A DNA stretch of 54,340 bases from CAZLPY01 sp964561525. Its GTDB lineage: Bacteria > Patescibacteriota > UBA1384 > CAJBMM01. Both the position numbers and the translations under genes were made by a program. Numbering within the stretch: the first letter of the stretch is position 1; the number at the start of each line of letters is the position of its first letter. The notes under the pieces were generated by a model. That model had not been told where the DNA came from, did no database searches, and saw only the letters and a list, made by a program, of their open reading frames with translations. Shown here piece after piece: positions 31,092 through 39,020 of the stretch. Where the stretch lies: NCBI GenBank assembly GCA_964561525.1, contig CAZLPY010000002.1:1-54340 (forward strand). Reading direction: 5' to 3'.

Positions 31092-32612
31092 GTGGCTAAG
31101 CGTGTAGTACGATTTTTGGTTCTCATTAGTGTCTTCTTGACACCAGTCATGCTGAACGTGGTTCAGCATCCTGCGTCACGAGCGCACGCGGCGTCGTACG
31201 ATGTTAATAACCTAATCAATGACCCGACGTTCATCGATATTAATTCAATGAGTGCCAGTGACATCCAGAGCTTTTTGAATTCGAAGGGTAGCTTCTTAAA
31301 GGACTTTAGCGAAGGAGGACGCAGTGCTGCTCAGATTATCTATGACGCTTCCCACGGCCACGGACAAGCGTCTGGCAGCGCCTTTGGCATTACCGTTGAC
31401 GCCAACACCGGCACAGTCAGTCCGCGCGTCATTTTAACCACCCTGCAAAAAGAGCAGGGCTTGCTCACTATGGTGACGCGTAACGATGGGAGCCTAAACG
31501 CAGCGATGGGCTACGGCTGCCCCGATTCAGGTGGATGCGACCCTAAGTACGCCGGCTTTACCAATCAAGTAGAGTGGGGAGCGTGGCAGCTGCGTTACAA
31601 TTACGAGGCCGGGTTTAAGGATGCAAGCTGGAGATCGACCAATTATGGTTCGGCTACGTTCCCAGCTAGCCCAGGCTATCCCGGACAAACCGTTACCATC
31701 GATAGCCAATCGGTCACCTTTGCCAACGCCGCCACCGCGGCTCTCTACCGCTACACGCCCCACATCAACTCGTTTTACACCCTGTTTACTACTTACTTTG
31801 TGCCCTACAGCTATCGCTGGATTGATCAAAACGCCTACGCTACCGTAGCTCCATCTGGTGCCTACGATTTTGTCTTAAGGGTGCGAAACACTGGTTCCTC
31901 GACCTGGCAAAAAGGCACCGTCAATTTAGCTACTGCAGCCGCTCACGACCGCATTCCGGTGTTTACGCGTGAAGGGCCGGCCGGAGCGGGGTATACGAGC
32001 GGCTGGATTTCGCCTAATCGCATTCAGTTTGAAGAATCATCAGTCGCTCCAAACGCCGTCGCTACGTATTCATTTTGGATGCGCAATGACAACGTCTCAC
32101 CGGGCAAGTATCGAGAATACTTTCAAGCGGTGAACGACGGACCAAATGGGCAATGGATGGAGGATTACGGTATTTATTGGGAAGTCACCGCAGTCACGAC
32201 GGCTGATGCTTATCACTATCAATGGCAGTCGCAAAATGCCCAACCTACCCAAACGATATCGAGTCTGACGCACGGACAAGCGTATCAATTTAGCGTTAAC
32301 CTTAAAAACACCGGCGGCTTAACCTGGCAAAAGGGGGTGGTGAACTTGGGCACCAGCCACAGCCGTGACCGCATCCCCGTATTTACCCGTGAAAGCAGCG
32401 ATGGCAGCCCCTCAGGCTGGATCTCACCTAACCGCATCACCATGCAACAGCAAAATGTGCCGCCCGGCGGAACTGCCACCTACACCTTTTGGATGCGCAA
32501 TGACAATGTGGCAGCAGGCCCTCATCGCGAGTATTTTCAACTAGTAAATGACGGCCCAGGCGGTGACTGGATGGAGGATTACGGTATTTATTGGGATGTA
32601 CCAACCAATTAG
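31092..32612 (+). CDS. Secreted lysozyme-like hydrolase with Ig-like repeats
   Basis: A 506-residue surface protein. It has a signal peptide to about residue 33 (ending SRAHAAS). Residues about 40-240 form a hemagglutinin/lysozyme-like domain (SMSASDIQSFLNSKGSFL, SPRVILTTLQKEQGLL with a probable catalytic Glu, CDPKYAGFTNQVEWGAWQLRYNYE, ALYRYTPHI). Two repeats of about 115 residues follow (about 255-370 and 380-506), resembling NBR1-type Ig-like domains: NTGxxTWQKGxVNL, DRIPVFTRE, SGWISPNRI, FWMRNDN, YREYFQ and DYGIYW. The start is GTG 31092 after GGAGGG. It is followed 12 nt later by a protease with the same repeats. Likely wall-lytic or adhesive function. Confidence 0.78.
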   Translation: MAKRVVRFLVLISVFLTPVMLNVVQHPASRAHAASYDVNNLINDPTFIDINSMSASDIQSFLNSKGSFLKDFSEGGRSAAQIIYDASHGHGQASGSAFGITVDANTGTVSPRVILTTLQKEQGLLTMVTRNDGSLNAAMGYGCPDSGGCDPKYAGFTNQVEWGAWQLRYNYEAGFKDASWRSTNYGSATFPASPGYPGQTVTIDSQSVTFANAATAALYRYTPHINSFYTLFTTYFVPYSYRWIDQNAYATVAPSGAYDFVLRVRNTGSSTWQKGTVNLATAAAHDRIPVFTREGPAGAGYTSGWISPNRIQFEESSVAPNAVATYSFWMRNDNVSPGKYREYFQAVNDGPNGQWMEDYGIYWEVTAVTTADAYHYQWQSQNAQPTQTISSLTHGQAYQFSVNLKNTGGLTWQKGVVNLGTSHSRDRIPVFTRESSDGSPSGWISPNRITMQQQNVPPGGTATYTFWMRNDNVAAGPHREYFQLVNDGPGGDWMEDYGIYWDVPTN

Positions 32613-32624
32613 GCGTGGGATGGC

Positions 32625-34718
32625 ATGAAACCAAAATCGGCTGCACTACTGTTTAAAATTGGCACCGCCGTTTTGGTGTGGGCCGTCTTAGCCGGAAGCG
32701 CCGTTGGATTACTAAAGCATACAGAAACCGATCAAGCCCATCACCACGTGCCACAATATGCCCATCGCGTTTGCTTAACCAATGTAGATACCCTTCGACA
32801 NNNNNNNNNNCATCTGCCGGTGCCACAATTTGCGCATCGTAATTACACAGACGTTGCTCCCACTTCAAAACCGACTGGCTTTGTAACCCTCAAACCAAAA
32901 GACCTACCCGGGCTGAAGCAGGCTCTGGACAGCCAACACATCTCCTATCAAGAAGTGGGATCACTCGGGCTACTCCGTCTCAAGGAAAACGATGCTGCCA
33001 AAATCCCTCCCGATCAATCAAGCGCCTTGGTTGATCGGACTGATAAAGAAATCACTTATTCCATCCTGCGCACGCCAAATGACCCGCAGTACGCCTCACA
33101 AAGCTATTTATCCACTATTCAAGCCGATACTGGCTGGGATATCGCTACGGGCTCGACCGCAGTCACTGTAGCAGTGTTAGACAGCGGTATCGATGGTGCG
33201 CATCCCGATCTTCGACCGAAAATGGTCGGTGGATACGATTATGTGAACAATCGCGCCTTAACTGGCGCCGAAAATTCAGACGATGAAGGACATGGTACCT
33301 TGATCGCCGGCATCGTCGGTGCGCTTGGCGATAACGGCGTTGGCGTTGCAGGGGTAGATTGGACAACCAATGTGATGCCGATCAAAGTGATTCGAAGCGA
33401 CGGCAGCGGCACCGACACCAATGTAGCTGCGGGACTGCGCTATGCCGTTGATCACGGCGCTCGGGTGGTCAATATGAGTTTTGGTGGTGCGGCGAGCCAA
33501 ACCTTAAAAGACCAGATCGATTACGCCTCGTCCAAGGGCGTGATAATGGTGGCAGCAGCGGGAAATACCGGCAACGAAACCACGTTGTACCCCGCTGGAT
33601 GGGATGAGGTGGTTGCGGTTGGCTCTGTTTCAAGCTCACTGACCCGATCGTCATTCTCCACCTATGGGAGCTATTTGGACATGGTGGCACCGGGCGAAAA
33701 CATCCTGTCCACCAATAACACCGGTGGCTACACTACAGCCTCTGGCACTTCAGTCGCCGCCCCATTTGTAAGTGGCGCAGCATCACTGTTAATCGGTCAA
33801 AACACCGCTATGAGCAAAGACGATGTGATTAGTGCGATCGAAAACACCGCAAGGGACGTTGATGCAAGCGGGTTTGATAAATTCACCGGCCATGGCCTGG
33901 TGCAAATTCATGGGGCCTTACAAAGTAATACTTTGTACCACTACGGCTACGTCGGTCAAAATGCAAATCCTGACGTTGCTCCGGGTACCAGTTACAACTT
34001 TACCTTGCAACTGAAAAATACCGGCGGCACTACCTGGCAAAAAGGGGTGATAAATCTAGCGACCGACCGGGCGGAGGACCGCATTCCGGCGTTCCTGCGC
34101 GAATCGGGCAACGGTAACTCGAGCGGCTGGACTGCCCCGAACCGTGTCACCATGCAGGAATCAAGTGTTCCAGCTGGCACAACGGCTCACTTTTCCTTTT
34201 ATATGGAAGCTCCGAGTAATATGGCTCCCGGAACCTATCGTGAGTACTTCAGGCCGGTGGCGGACGGCATCACTTGGTTGCCAGAGGATTACGGCATCTA
34301 CTGGGACGTGCACGTGCTCTCACCACTCGAGCAGTATCGACATCAATTTGTCGGCCAAAACAGCTACCCTACCTCGCTTGGTCATGGTCAAGCCTATCAA
34401 TTTAGTGTCACGGTCAAAAACACCGGCACGGCCACCTGGCAAAAAGGGACGGTTAATCTAGCCACCAACCGAGTGCAAGATCGCATTCCGGTATTTACTC
34501 GCGAGAGCAGCAATGGCAGTGCTAGTGGCTGGATTTCAGCGAACCGTATTACGATGCAGGAGGCGACGGTGGCGCCAGGCGCTACTGCCACGTTTAGTTT
34601 TTGGCTGCGCAATGACGCCACTGCTCCAGGCACCTACCGTGAGTATTTCAGACTCGTCGCAGATGGCGTGGGCTGGATGGAGGATTACGGCATTTACTGG
34701 GATGTCACTGTCCCATAA
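32625..34718 (+). CDS. Secreted S8 subtilisin-like protease with Ig-like repeats
   Basis: A protein of about 697 residues (four unknown because of the N gap). It has an N-terminal signal/anchor (TAVLVWAVLAGSAVGLL) and a propeptide of about 65-150. The catalytic domain has Asp186 (VAVLDSGID), His223 (GHGTLIAGI), oxyanion Asn314 (AAGN) and Ser376 (GTSVAAP). Two C-terminal Ig-like repeats (about 435-560 and 575-697) match those of the upstream hydrolase. The gap at 32801-32810 falls in the propeptide between two copies of VPQ(Y/F)AHR, so the true length and frame there are unproven. Likely a cell-surface processing protease co-expressed with the hydrolase. Confidence 0.85.
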   Translation: MKPKSAALLFKIGTAVLVWAVLAGSAVGLLKHTETDQAHHHVPQYAHRVCLTNVDTLRXXXXHLPVPQFAHRNYTDVAPTSKPTGFVTLKPKDLPGLKQALDSQHISYQEVGSLGLLRLKENDAAKIPPDQSSALVDRTDKEITYSILRTPNDPQYASQSYLSTIQADTGWDIATGSTAVTVAVLDSGIDGAHPDLRPKMVGGYDYVNNRALTGAENSDDEGHGTLIAGIVGALGDNGVGVAGVDWTTNVMPIKVIRSDGSGTDTNVAAGLRYAVDHGARVVNMSFGGAASQTLKDQIDYASSKGVIMVAAAGNTGNETTLYPAGWDEVVAVGSVSSSLTRSSFSTYGSYLDMVAPGENILSTNNTGGYTTASGTSVAAPFVSGAASLLIGQNTAMSKDDVISAIENTARDVDASGFDKFTGHGLVQIHGALQSNTLYHYGYVGQNANPDVAPGTSYNFTLQLKNTGGTTWQKGVINLATDRAEDRIPAFLRESGNGNSSGWTAPNRVTMQESSVPAGTTAHFSFYMEAPSNMAPGTYREYFRPVADGITWLPEDYGIYWDVHVLSPLEQYRHQFVGQNSYPTSLGHGQAYQFSVTVKNTGTATWQKGTVNLATNRVQDRIPVFTRESSNGSASGWISANRITMQEATVAPGATATFSFWLRNDATAPGTYREYFRLVADGVGWMEDYGIYWDVTVP
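32748..32839. repeat. Assembly gap flanked by a direct repeat
   Basis: Ten Ns (32801-32810) lie between two 20-bp copies of GTGCCACAAT-type sequence (32748-32767 and 32820-32839, two mismatches). They are spaced 72 bp apart and encode VPQYAHR and VPQFAHR. The gap probably reflects a tandem repeat that the assembler could not resolve. Confidence 0.7.
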
Positions 34719-34742
34719 ACTTAGCCCTCAAACTCAAACGAT

Positions 34743-34771
34743 TTGACAAACGCGCTAATACGTGATACTAT
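34743..34771 (+). promoter_or_regulatory. Promoter of the zinc-finger-like small gene
   Basis: TTGACA (34743-34748), 17-nt spacer ending TGA, TACTAT (34766-34771). Extended -10 type as for the other small-gene cassettes. Confidence 0.7.
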
Positions 34772-34787
34772 TTGATTATTATCGATT

Positions 34788-34848
34788 GATTCGCCTATAG
34801 ATCTTTAACATTGCTCCAATCGTGGCGAATCATTCGTCACGGGAGGAG
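34788..34848 (+). promoter_or_regulatory. Leader with alternative hairpins
   Basis: GATTCGCC (34788-34795) can pair perfectly with GGCGAATC (34824-34831). Alternatively GTGGCGAA (34822-34829) pairs with TTCGTCAC (34833-34840), ending right at the GGGAGGAG ribosome-binding site (34841-34848). The two helices share bases and exclude each other, so translation control is plausible. Confidence 0.5.
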
Positions 34849-34855
34849 AGAAAGG

Positions 34856-35086
34856 ATGGCTGAAAAGTCAGACTACGAAACGCTGTTGGAAATGGTGGGT
34901 AGCTACGATCACCCTCCATGCGTCGTCTGTGGCCAACCATTCCTAGCCTACGGTACGCCTGACCAAAAAAATCGGGCCAACCTGTGCGAGCGCGAGGAGT
35001 GCTTGGACGTCATTGACGACGACCTGCTTGCCGAACTATGGTGGCGCCAGTGGCATGATTACCTCAATGGTCTCATCGTCTACTGA
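34856..35086 (+). CDS. Small CxxC protein
   Basis: A 76-residue acidic soluble protein. CVVCGQPF and LCEREECLD supply four cysteines in a CxxC...CxxxxC pattern, likely a structural zinc site. The C-terminal half is an acidic/aromatic helix (DDDLLAELWWRQWHDYLNG). The ATG at 34856 sits 7 nt after GGGAGGAG; the upstream in-frame ATG lies within the leader and is not preferred. No family is recognised. It is monocistronic with its own promoter, structured leader and a GC-rich downstream hairpin. Confidence 0.6.
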   Translation: MAEKSDYETLLEMVGSYDHPPCVVCGQPFLAYGTPDQKNRANLCEREECLDVIDDDLLAELWWRQWHDYLNGLIVY

Positions 35087-35101
35087 CGCACCCGTTCGCT
35101 T

Positions 35102-35131
35102 GCCCCAAATCCGCAATCGCGGAGGCGGGGC
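35102..35131 (+). terminator. Downstream hairpin
   Basis: GCCCC-aaa-TCCGC-aatc-GCGGA-ggc-GGGGC forms a two-part stem after the stop of the small CxxC gene. There is no T-run, so termination is only possible. Confidence 0.4.
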
Positions 35132-35146
35132 TCATTCCAGAGTTTA

Positions 35147-35521
35147 TTAGATCCTGGACTCAGCCAGGATGACAGAACTAATAGATTGCGGAGATGGGAA
35201 ATAAAAAAGAGACCTGGAATATGGTCTCATTTTTGTTTTAAGAGCGCTTACGAGGTGGAGATGTTTTTCAGCGCGACTAATACGTACATCGTGCTTGTCT
35301 AGTTGATCCGTCTTTCCTTCTACAATCCGGCGCAATTGTCTGAGCTCACCGGTGTGTTCAGCCTGTACAACCTTTATTTCGTCTCTCTCATGACGAGCCT
35401 CTGAAAATTCATTCTGCATTTCAGTTTGAACGTTATGTAAGCCATTCTGCATTTCATCGTGCAGGTTGAAAAACTGGTTTTGCATCATTGCCGCTACGTC
35501 ATCAAGAGTAATTTTTGCCAT
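35147..35521 (-). CDS. Short coiled-coil protein, MA-TLD family, extended tail
   Basis: A 124-residue, helical, heptad-rich protein (LHDEMQNGLHNVQTEMQNEFSEARHERDEIKVVQAEH). It opens MAKITLDDVAAMMQNQF, shared with the gene at 24174. ATG 35521 follows AAGGA. The last 30 residues (MRPYSRSLFYFPSPQSISS...) do not look helical; they are encoded by a perfect terminator hairpin (35203-35228) and then an inverted repeat (35151-35170). The ancestral stop may have been lost by mutation or frameshift near 35240, and most transcripts should end before the present stop. Function unknown. Confidence 0.6.
   Translation of the reverse strand: MAKITLDDVAAMMQNQFFNLHDEMQNGLHNVQTEMQNEFSEARHERDEIKVVQAEHTGELRQLRRIVEGKTDQLDKHDVRISRAEKHLHLVSALKTKMRPYSRSLFYFPSPQSISSVILAESRI
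35151..35170. repeat. Extragenic-type inverted repeat
   Basis: ATCCTGG-actcag-CCAGGAT. It is a common environmental-genome palindrome type and overlaps the 3' end of the coiled-coil ORF. Confidence 0.5.
35203..35228 (-). terminator. Rho-independent terminator inside the ORF tail
   Basis: Minus strand: GAGACC-atattcca-GGTCTC followed by TTTTTT (35208-35203). It lies upstream of the stop codon at 35147, inside the reading frame of the coiled-coil gene. Confidence 0.75.
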
Positions 35522-35574
35522 GATTTTTCCTTGTTATGTCAGTTTACCTAAAGTCTAATACTCGTTGCAAGTAT

Positions 35575-35612
35575 TTTGGATATTCGGCATTAGAAATTAG
35601 AAATTCCGCATG
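35575..35612. repeat. AT-rich intergenic repeat
   Basis: TTTTGGATATTCGGCATTAG followed by AAATTAGAAATTCCGC. It belongs to the scaffold-wide AT word family. Confidence 0.45.
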
Positions 35613-35617
35613 TGCGG

Positions 35618-36895
35618 TTATGTTCCTTCTTCCCATGAGGACAAGTAGTGCTTTTGCTCTGGTGTGAGTTGGTCCTTGCTAATGCCCATGGCATCAAGCT
35701 GCAGCGAGGCGATCTCCTGATCAATTGCATCCGGCAGTACAATCACGCCCGGCTTTAACTTGCCAGCATTCTTGACACCAAATTCCACTGCTAAGGCCTG
35801 GCCACAGAATGACAAGCTCATTACCTCGGATGGATGCCCTTCGGCGCACGCTAGGTTCACTAGGCGCCCTTCACCGCACAGGTAAATTGATTTTTCTTTT
35901 CCTATATCAAATTTTTCGAGGCCGGGCCGCACTAGTTCCACTTTTTTGGCTAGCTTATGCAAGCCCTCAACATCAATCTCCGCATCAAAATGACCGGAGT
36001 TAGCCAAAATGGCCCCGTCTTTCATCAGCTTCATGTGAGCCGCTGTGATGACGTGCTTATCGCCGGTAACGGTGACAAAAATATCACCAATTTTGGCTGC
36101 ACTCTCCATTTGATTCACCTCAAAACCGTCCATGCGAGCCTGCAGGGCCCGTACTGGATCCACTTCGGTCACTGCAACGATTGCCCCCATGCCGCGGGCT
36201 CTGGCAGCCACACCGCGGCCGCAAGATCCGTAGCCAGCTACCACAAAACGCTTGCCAGCCATTAGTATAGAAGTGGCGCGCAAAATGCCGTCGATCGTAC
36301 TTTGCCCTGTACCGTAGTAATTATCAAATAAGTGCTTAGTTTTGTTGTCGTTTACCGCGACCACTGGCGCTTTCAGGGCCCCATCAAACTCCATCGCTCG
36401 GAGGCGAATCACGCCGGTTGTAGTCTCTTCGGTGCCGATCACTAGCTGCGGGATCAAATCCGCATGTTTTTGATGAATCAGGGTGATCAAATCGCAGCCG
36501 TCGTCGATTGTAGCGATTTTTTTACCGGCTTTTAGCCCGACTCGCAAGCGTTCAACTACTGCTTCAAGATTTTCATAGTACTCTTTGTTACTCTCACCTT
36601 TCCAAGCGTATACAGCTATACCGCGTTTGGCTAAGGCCGCACAGACATCATCCTGAGCTGAGAGCGGATTGCATCCACAGATCACTACTTCAGCTCCACC
36701 GGCGCGTAGCGTCTCGACTAAAGCGGCTGTTTCCTTAGTAACATGCAAGGCCAAACCAACCATGTAGCCTTTCAGCGGCTTTTCCTTGGCAAATCGGGCT
36801 CGTACTTTTAGCAATGCACCCATCTGCTCTTCGGCCCACGTGATATTTTTTTCACCTTGCGGTGCAAGCTTGATATCCTTCACGCTGTAATTCAT
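35618..36895 (-). CDS. ahcY: Adenosylhomocysteinase
   Basis: A 425-residue NAD-dependent hydrolase that splits S-adenosylhomocysteine into homocysteine and adenosine, relieving product inhibition of methyltransferases. It shows ALHVTKETAALVETLRAGGAEV, the catalytic block VNDNKTKHLFDNYYGTGQS (Lys and Asp that act on the ribose), the NAD fold VAGYGSCGRGVAARARGMGA and the C-terminal SSWEEGT ending of the short bacterial/archaeal type. It lacks the KPxxYRY tail of eukaryote-like enzymes. ATG 36895 follows AGGAG. A PfkB kinase gene lies upstream on the same strand and metK about 3 kb away, so the methyl cycle is grouped. Confidence 0.96.
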   Translation of the reverse strand: MNYSVKDIKLAPQGEKNITWAEEQMGALLKVRARFAKEKPLKGYMVGLALHVTKETAALVETLRAGGAEVVICGCNPLSAQDDVCAALAKRGIAVYAWKGESNKEYYENLEAVVERLRVGLKAGKKIATIDDGCDLITLIHQKHADLIPQLVIGTEETTTGVIRLRAMEFDGALKAPVVAVNDNKTKHLFDNYYGTGQSTIDGILRATSILMAGKRFVVAGYGSCGRGVAARARGMGAIVAVTEVDPVRALQARMDGFEVNQMESAAKIGDIFVTVTGDKHVITAAHMKLMKDGAILANSGHFDAEIDVEGLHKLAKKVELVRPGLEKFDIGKEKSIYLCGEGRLVNLACAEGHPSEVMSLSFCGQALAVEFGVKNAGKLKPGVIVLPDAIDQEIASLQLDAMGISKDQLTPEQKHYLSSWEEGT

Positions 36896-36915
36896 TGTTC
36901 TCCTAATTAATATGT

Positions 36916-37022
36916 GTCATTTCGAGCGTAGATCCGCCTTGTCGGATCACAGTCGAGAAATCTCTCATGATTTATCTGAGATCTCTCCAACCATGCGACA
37001 AAGTGCATGGGGTCGAGATGAC
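36916..37022. repeat. Dispersed inverted repeat (copy 2)
   Basis: Outer ends GTCATTTCGA (36916-36925) and TCGAGATGAC (37013-37022) pair with one wobble. GAGAAATCTCTC and GAGATCTCTCC words lie inside. It is related to 408-482 and sits between ahcY and the PfkB kinase gene. Confidence 0.6.
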
Positions 37023-37039
37023 ATTGGGATGTAAATTTC

Positions 37040-37945
37040 CTAAAATTCTCGCATTTTCTTAAAAGTCTCTACCCGCTCTTCTATGTCTTTCAAACTCATT
37101 GTATCACGATATCTGGTACTAAACTGCTCCGCGCAGGCCGAGGCTACTGCACTTCCGTAAATGATAGCTCGACGCAGCGCAGCGTGGTCAGTAGCTTTCG
37201 CGCGGGCTAAATACCCTATCAAAGCACCAGCAAAGCTATCTCCAGCCCCGGTGGGGTCGCGTACTTCGTCGAGTGGATAACCCGGAATAGCAAAAAACAA
37301 ATCTTGACCGAAAAGCATGGCACCGTGCTCACCTTTTTTAATTATCACGTACTGTGGCCCCATTTCCAGGATTTTGCGCCCGGCTTTAATCAGATTAGGG
37401 GTGTCTATCAGCTGACGCGCCTCGCCTTCGTTGATCACCACTACATGAACTTTGTTGATTACTTCAAGCAGTTTTTCCCGAGCGGAAGTGATCCAAAAGT
37501 TCATAGTATCCATCATGATAAAGGTGCCATGTTTGACCTGCCCGATCACGTTAAGCTGGATAGATGGATCCAAGTTACCCAGCATCAAGAACTTAGCTTC
37601 CAGATACTGCTCGGGCAGTTTTGGTTTGAATTCAAGCAGCACATTGAGCTCAGTTTTATGCGTAATAGCCTCGTTCATAGCAAATTCGTATGATCCGGAC
37701 CAGCGAAATGTTTTGCCTTTGTGCTTAAGGCCCGCTAAATCTACCCCAAATTTAGCGAGCGTTTGCTCATGCTCGGCCGGGAAATCCTGCCCTACGATAG
37801 AGACCACCCCAGGCTTAGCAAAGTAGGAGGCCGCAAGTGAGGCATAGGTCGCACTGCCGCCAAGTACATCGGTCACCTTACCAAAAGGCGTCTCAACGCT
37901 GTCGAGCGCCATCGAACCAACAATAATGAGTTCAGGGGTTTGCAT
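37040..37945 (-). CDS. PfkB-family kinase (adenosine or sugar kinase)
   Basis: A 301-residue ribokinase-fold kinase. The N-terminal block GGSATYASLAAS (29-40) and the C-terminal ATP/anion-hole motif DPTGAGDSFAGAL (230-242, catalytic Asp236) define PfkB family 2. A central MDTMNFW and NEGEARQL block resembles members that take nucleosides or inositol-type sugars. Because ahcY (which releases adenosine) lies directly downstream on the same strand, adenosine kinase is a reasonable guess, but ribokinase-like activity cannot be excluded. Stop and next start are 144 nt apart with a repeat between them, so they may not be co-transcribed. Confidence 0.85.
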   Translation of the reverse strand: MQTPELIIVGSMALDSVETPFGKVTDVLGGSATYASLAASYFAKPGVVSIVGQDFPAEHEQTLAKFGVDLAGLKHKGKTFRWSGSYEFAMNEAITHKTELNVLLEFKPKLPEQYLEAKFLMLGNLDPSIQLNVIGQVKHGTFIMMDTMNFWITSAREKLLEVINKVHVVVINEGEARQLIDTPNLIKAGRKILEMGPQYVIIKKGEHGAMLFGQDLFFAIPGYPLDEVRDPTGAGDSFAGALIGYLARAKATDHAALRRAIIYGSAVASACAEQFSTRYRDTMSLKDIEERVETFKKMREF

Positions 37946-37990
37946 CTATGAAAGAATAACAAAAAGAACGCTAAGTGTCGATGGATTTCC

Positions 37991-38019
37991 TTGACAGTAT
38001 GAAGTAATAATGATATTAT
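37991..38019 (+). promoter_or_regulatory. Promoter of a small-gene cassette
   Basis: TTGACA (37991-37996), 17-nt spacer ending TGA, TATTAT (38014-38019). Extended -10 type. Confidence 0.7.
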
Positions 38020-38072
38020 GTATACTTGGCGTGATATTTCACTTCATGAACCTTACCTTATAGGAGAATCCA

Positions 38073-38501
38073 ATGGCAACTCTCGTCTTTTGGGTCTTTT
38101 CGTGGATCGGTGAGCTGATCGTTATGGCCGTAGCTGCAACACCGGTCGCGATCGTGTCAGTAGCAATCGGCTATCTATTCGGTCTCCGCAAAGGCCGCTT
38201 GATCGCAGTTTGCGGGGTCGCAGTCGTCTTACTCGGCTTCATCCCGCATTTGTGCGCCACGTACGCCCTCTCGCCATTGAAAACCGAGTTCGAAACTGTA
38301 GCGAGGGACGTGAATGTCAGTCGCTACGACACCGGACGAGTTGTCGACGGACGTGCCAAGGTGGCGCTGAGCTACGGCGGCAGGCTCGATGAAATTGTCG
38401 CCAAAAGGGAGCAGTGGCTGCGTCGCTCGGGCTACTTGCCTGCCTCTGCATGGGGCTGGCATGTCAGCGAGGGTGGGGTGGCCAACAACACTGCCCCCTA
38501 A
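38073..38501 (+). CDS. Small membrane protein of unknown function
   Basis: A 142-residue protein with two membrane helices (VFWVFSWIGELIVMAVAATPVAIVSVAIGYLFGL; LIAVCGVAVVLLGFIPHLCATYAL). A charged soluble tail of about 80 residues follows (FETVARDVNVSRYDTGRVVDGRAKVAL, EIVAKREQWLRRSGYLPASAWGW). ATG 38073 follows AGGAG. The layout (two helices then a polar domain) matches the unknown genes at 25375 and 25966, but sequence similarity is not apparent. It is first of a two-gene unit with the zinc-ribbon gene. Confidence 0.58.
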   Translation: MATLVFWVFSWIGELIVMAVAATPVAIVSVAIGYLFGLRKGRLIAVCGVAVVLLGFIPHLCATYALSPLKTEFETVARDVNVSRYDTGRVVDGRAKVALSYGGRLDEIVAKREQWLRRSGYLPASAWGWHVSEGGVANNTAP

Positions 38502-38602
38502 CTCTACGCCGGTCCGCTTAGGCGCTTGTTCGTTAGTAGTGACTCGAACGCTCAGTAGCATGGGTCAAATACCACGACCGACAAGAAAGTGAGGTGGGAT
38601 TC

Positions 38603-38872
38603 ATGGAGGAGGACATTGACGTAATGTCAGACGATCATATCGATGTGGTAATGAAGGAATGGGATTTAGACACTCTCAAGGGAAAGTCGATCTCTGTCAC
38701 CCTAAAAAAGAACCGCATCTTCAATCCGAAACCCAAAGAATGCATTCGCTGCTTCAGCAGAAACATTTTGATCGAGAAGGAATTTGACTCATGGCGCTGC
38801 ACGTGCAACGCCTGCGGTCATGAATGGGACGAGCGATTCTCGACAAAGCGACCGGGCATAACGAAGGCATAG
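38603..38872 (+). CDS. Small zinc-ribbon protein
   Basis: An 89-residue soluble protein. An acidic start (EEDIDVMSDDHIDVVMKEWDL) is followed by CIRC...CNAC with spacing of about 24 residues (KECIRCFSRNILIEKEF, WRCTCNACGHEWDERF), a treble-clef or zinc-ribbon type metal site. A GTG at 38594 is also in frame, but ATG 38603 is better placed relative to GAGG. It may bind nucleic acid, as do many zinc ribbons, though no partner is visible. It ends just before a strong terminator. Confidence 0.62.
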   Translation: MEEDIDVMSDDHIDVVMKEWDLDTLKGKSISVTLKKNRIFNPKPKECIRCFSRNILIEKEFDSWRCTCNACGHEWDERFSTKRPGITKA

Positions 38873-38885
38873 CCTATCGGAATGA

Positions 38886-38920
38886 AGGGCGGCGGATGCA
38901 AATCCGTCCGCCCTACTTTT
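38886..38920 (+). terminator. Rho-independent terminator
   Basis: AGGGCGG-CGGAT-gcaa-ATCCG-t-CCGCCCT stem (12 bp with one bulge) followed by ACTTTTAT. A near-identical element ends the next cassette (39690-39724). Confidence 0.8.
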
Positions 38921-38945
38921 ATGCCAAATTATTACTATCCTAGTC

Positions 38946-38974
38946 TCGACAAAAATTTAAAAAGGTTGTATTAT
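38946..38974 (+). promoter_or_regulatory. Promoter of the attenuator-controlled gene
   Basis: TCGACA (38946-38951), 17-nt spacer, TATTAT (38969-38974). A leader of about 160 nt follows before the predicted start at 39143. Confidence 0.55.
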
Positions 38975-39020
38975 GTGGACGCACTATTGTGTTTCAAAGT
39001 TCTTAAATAATTTGACCATT

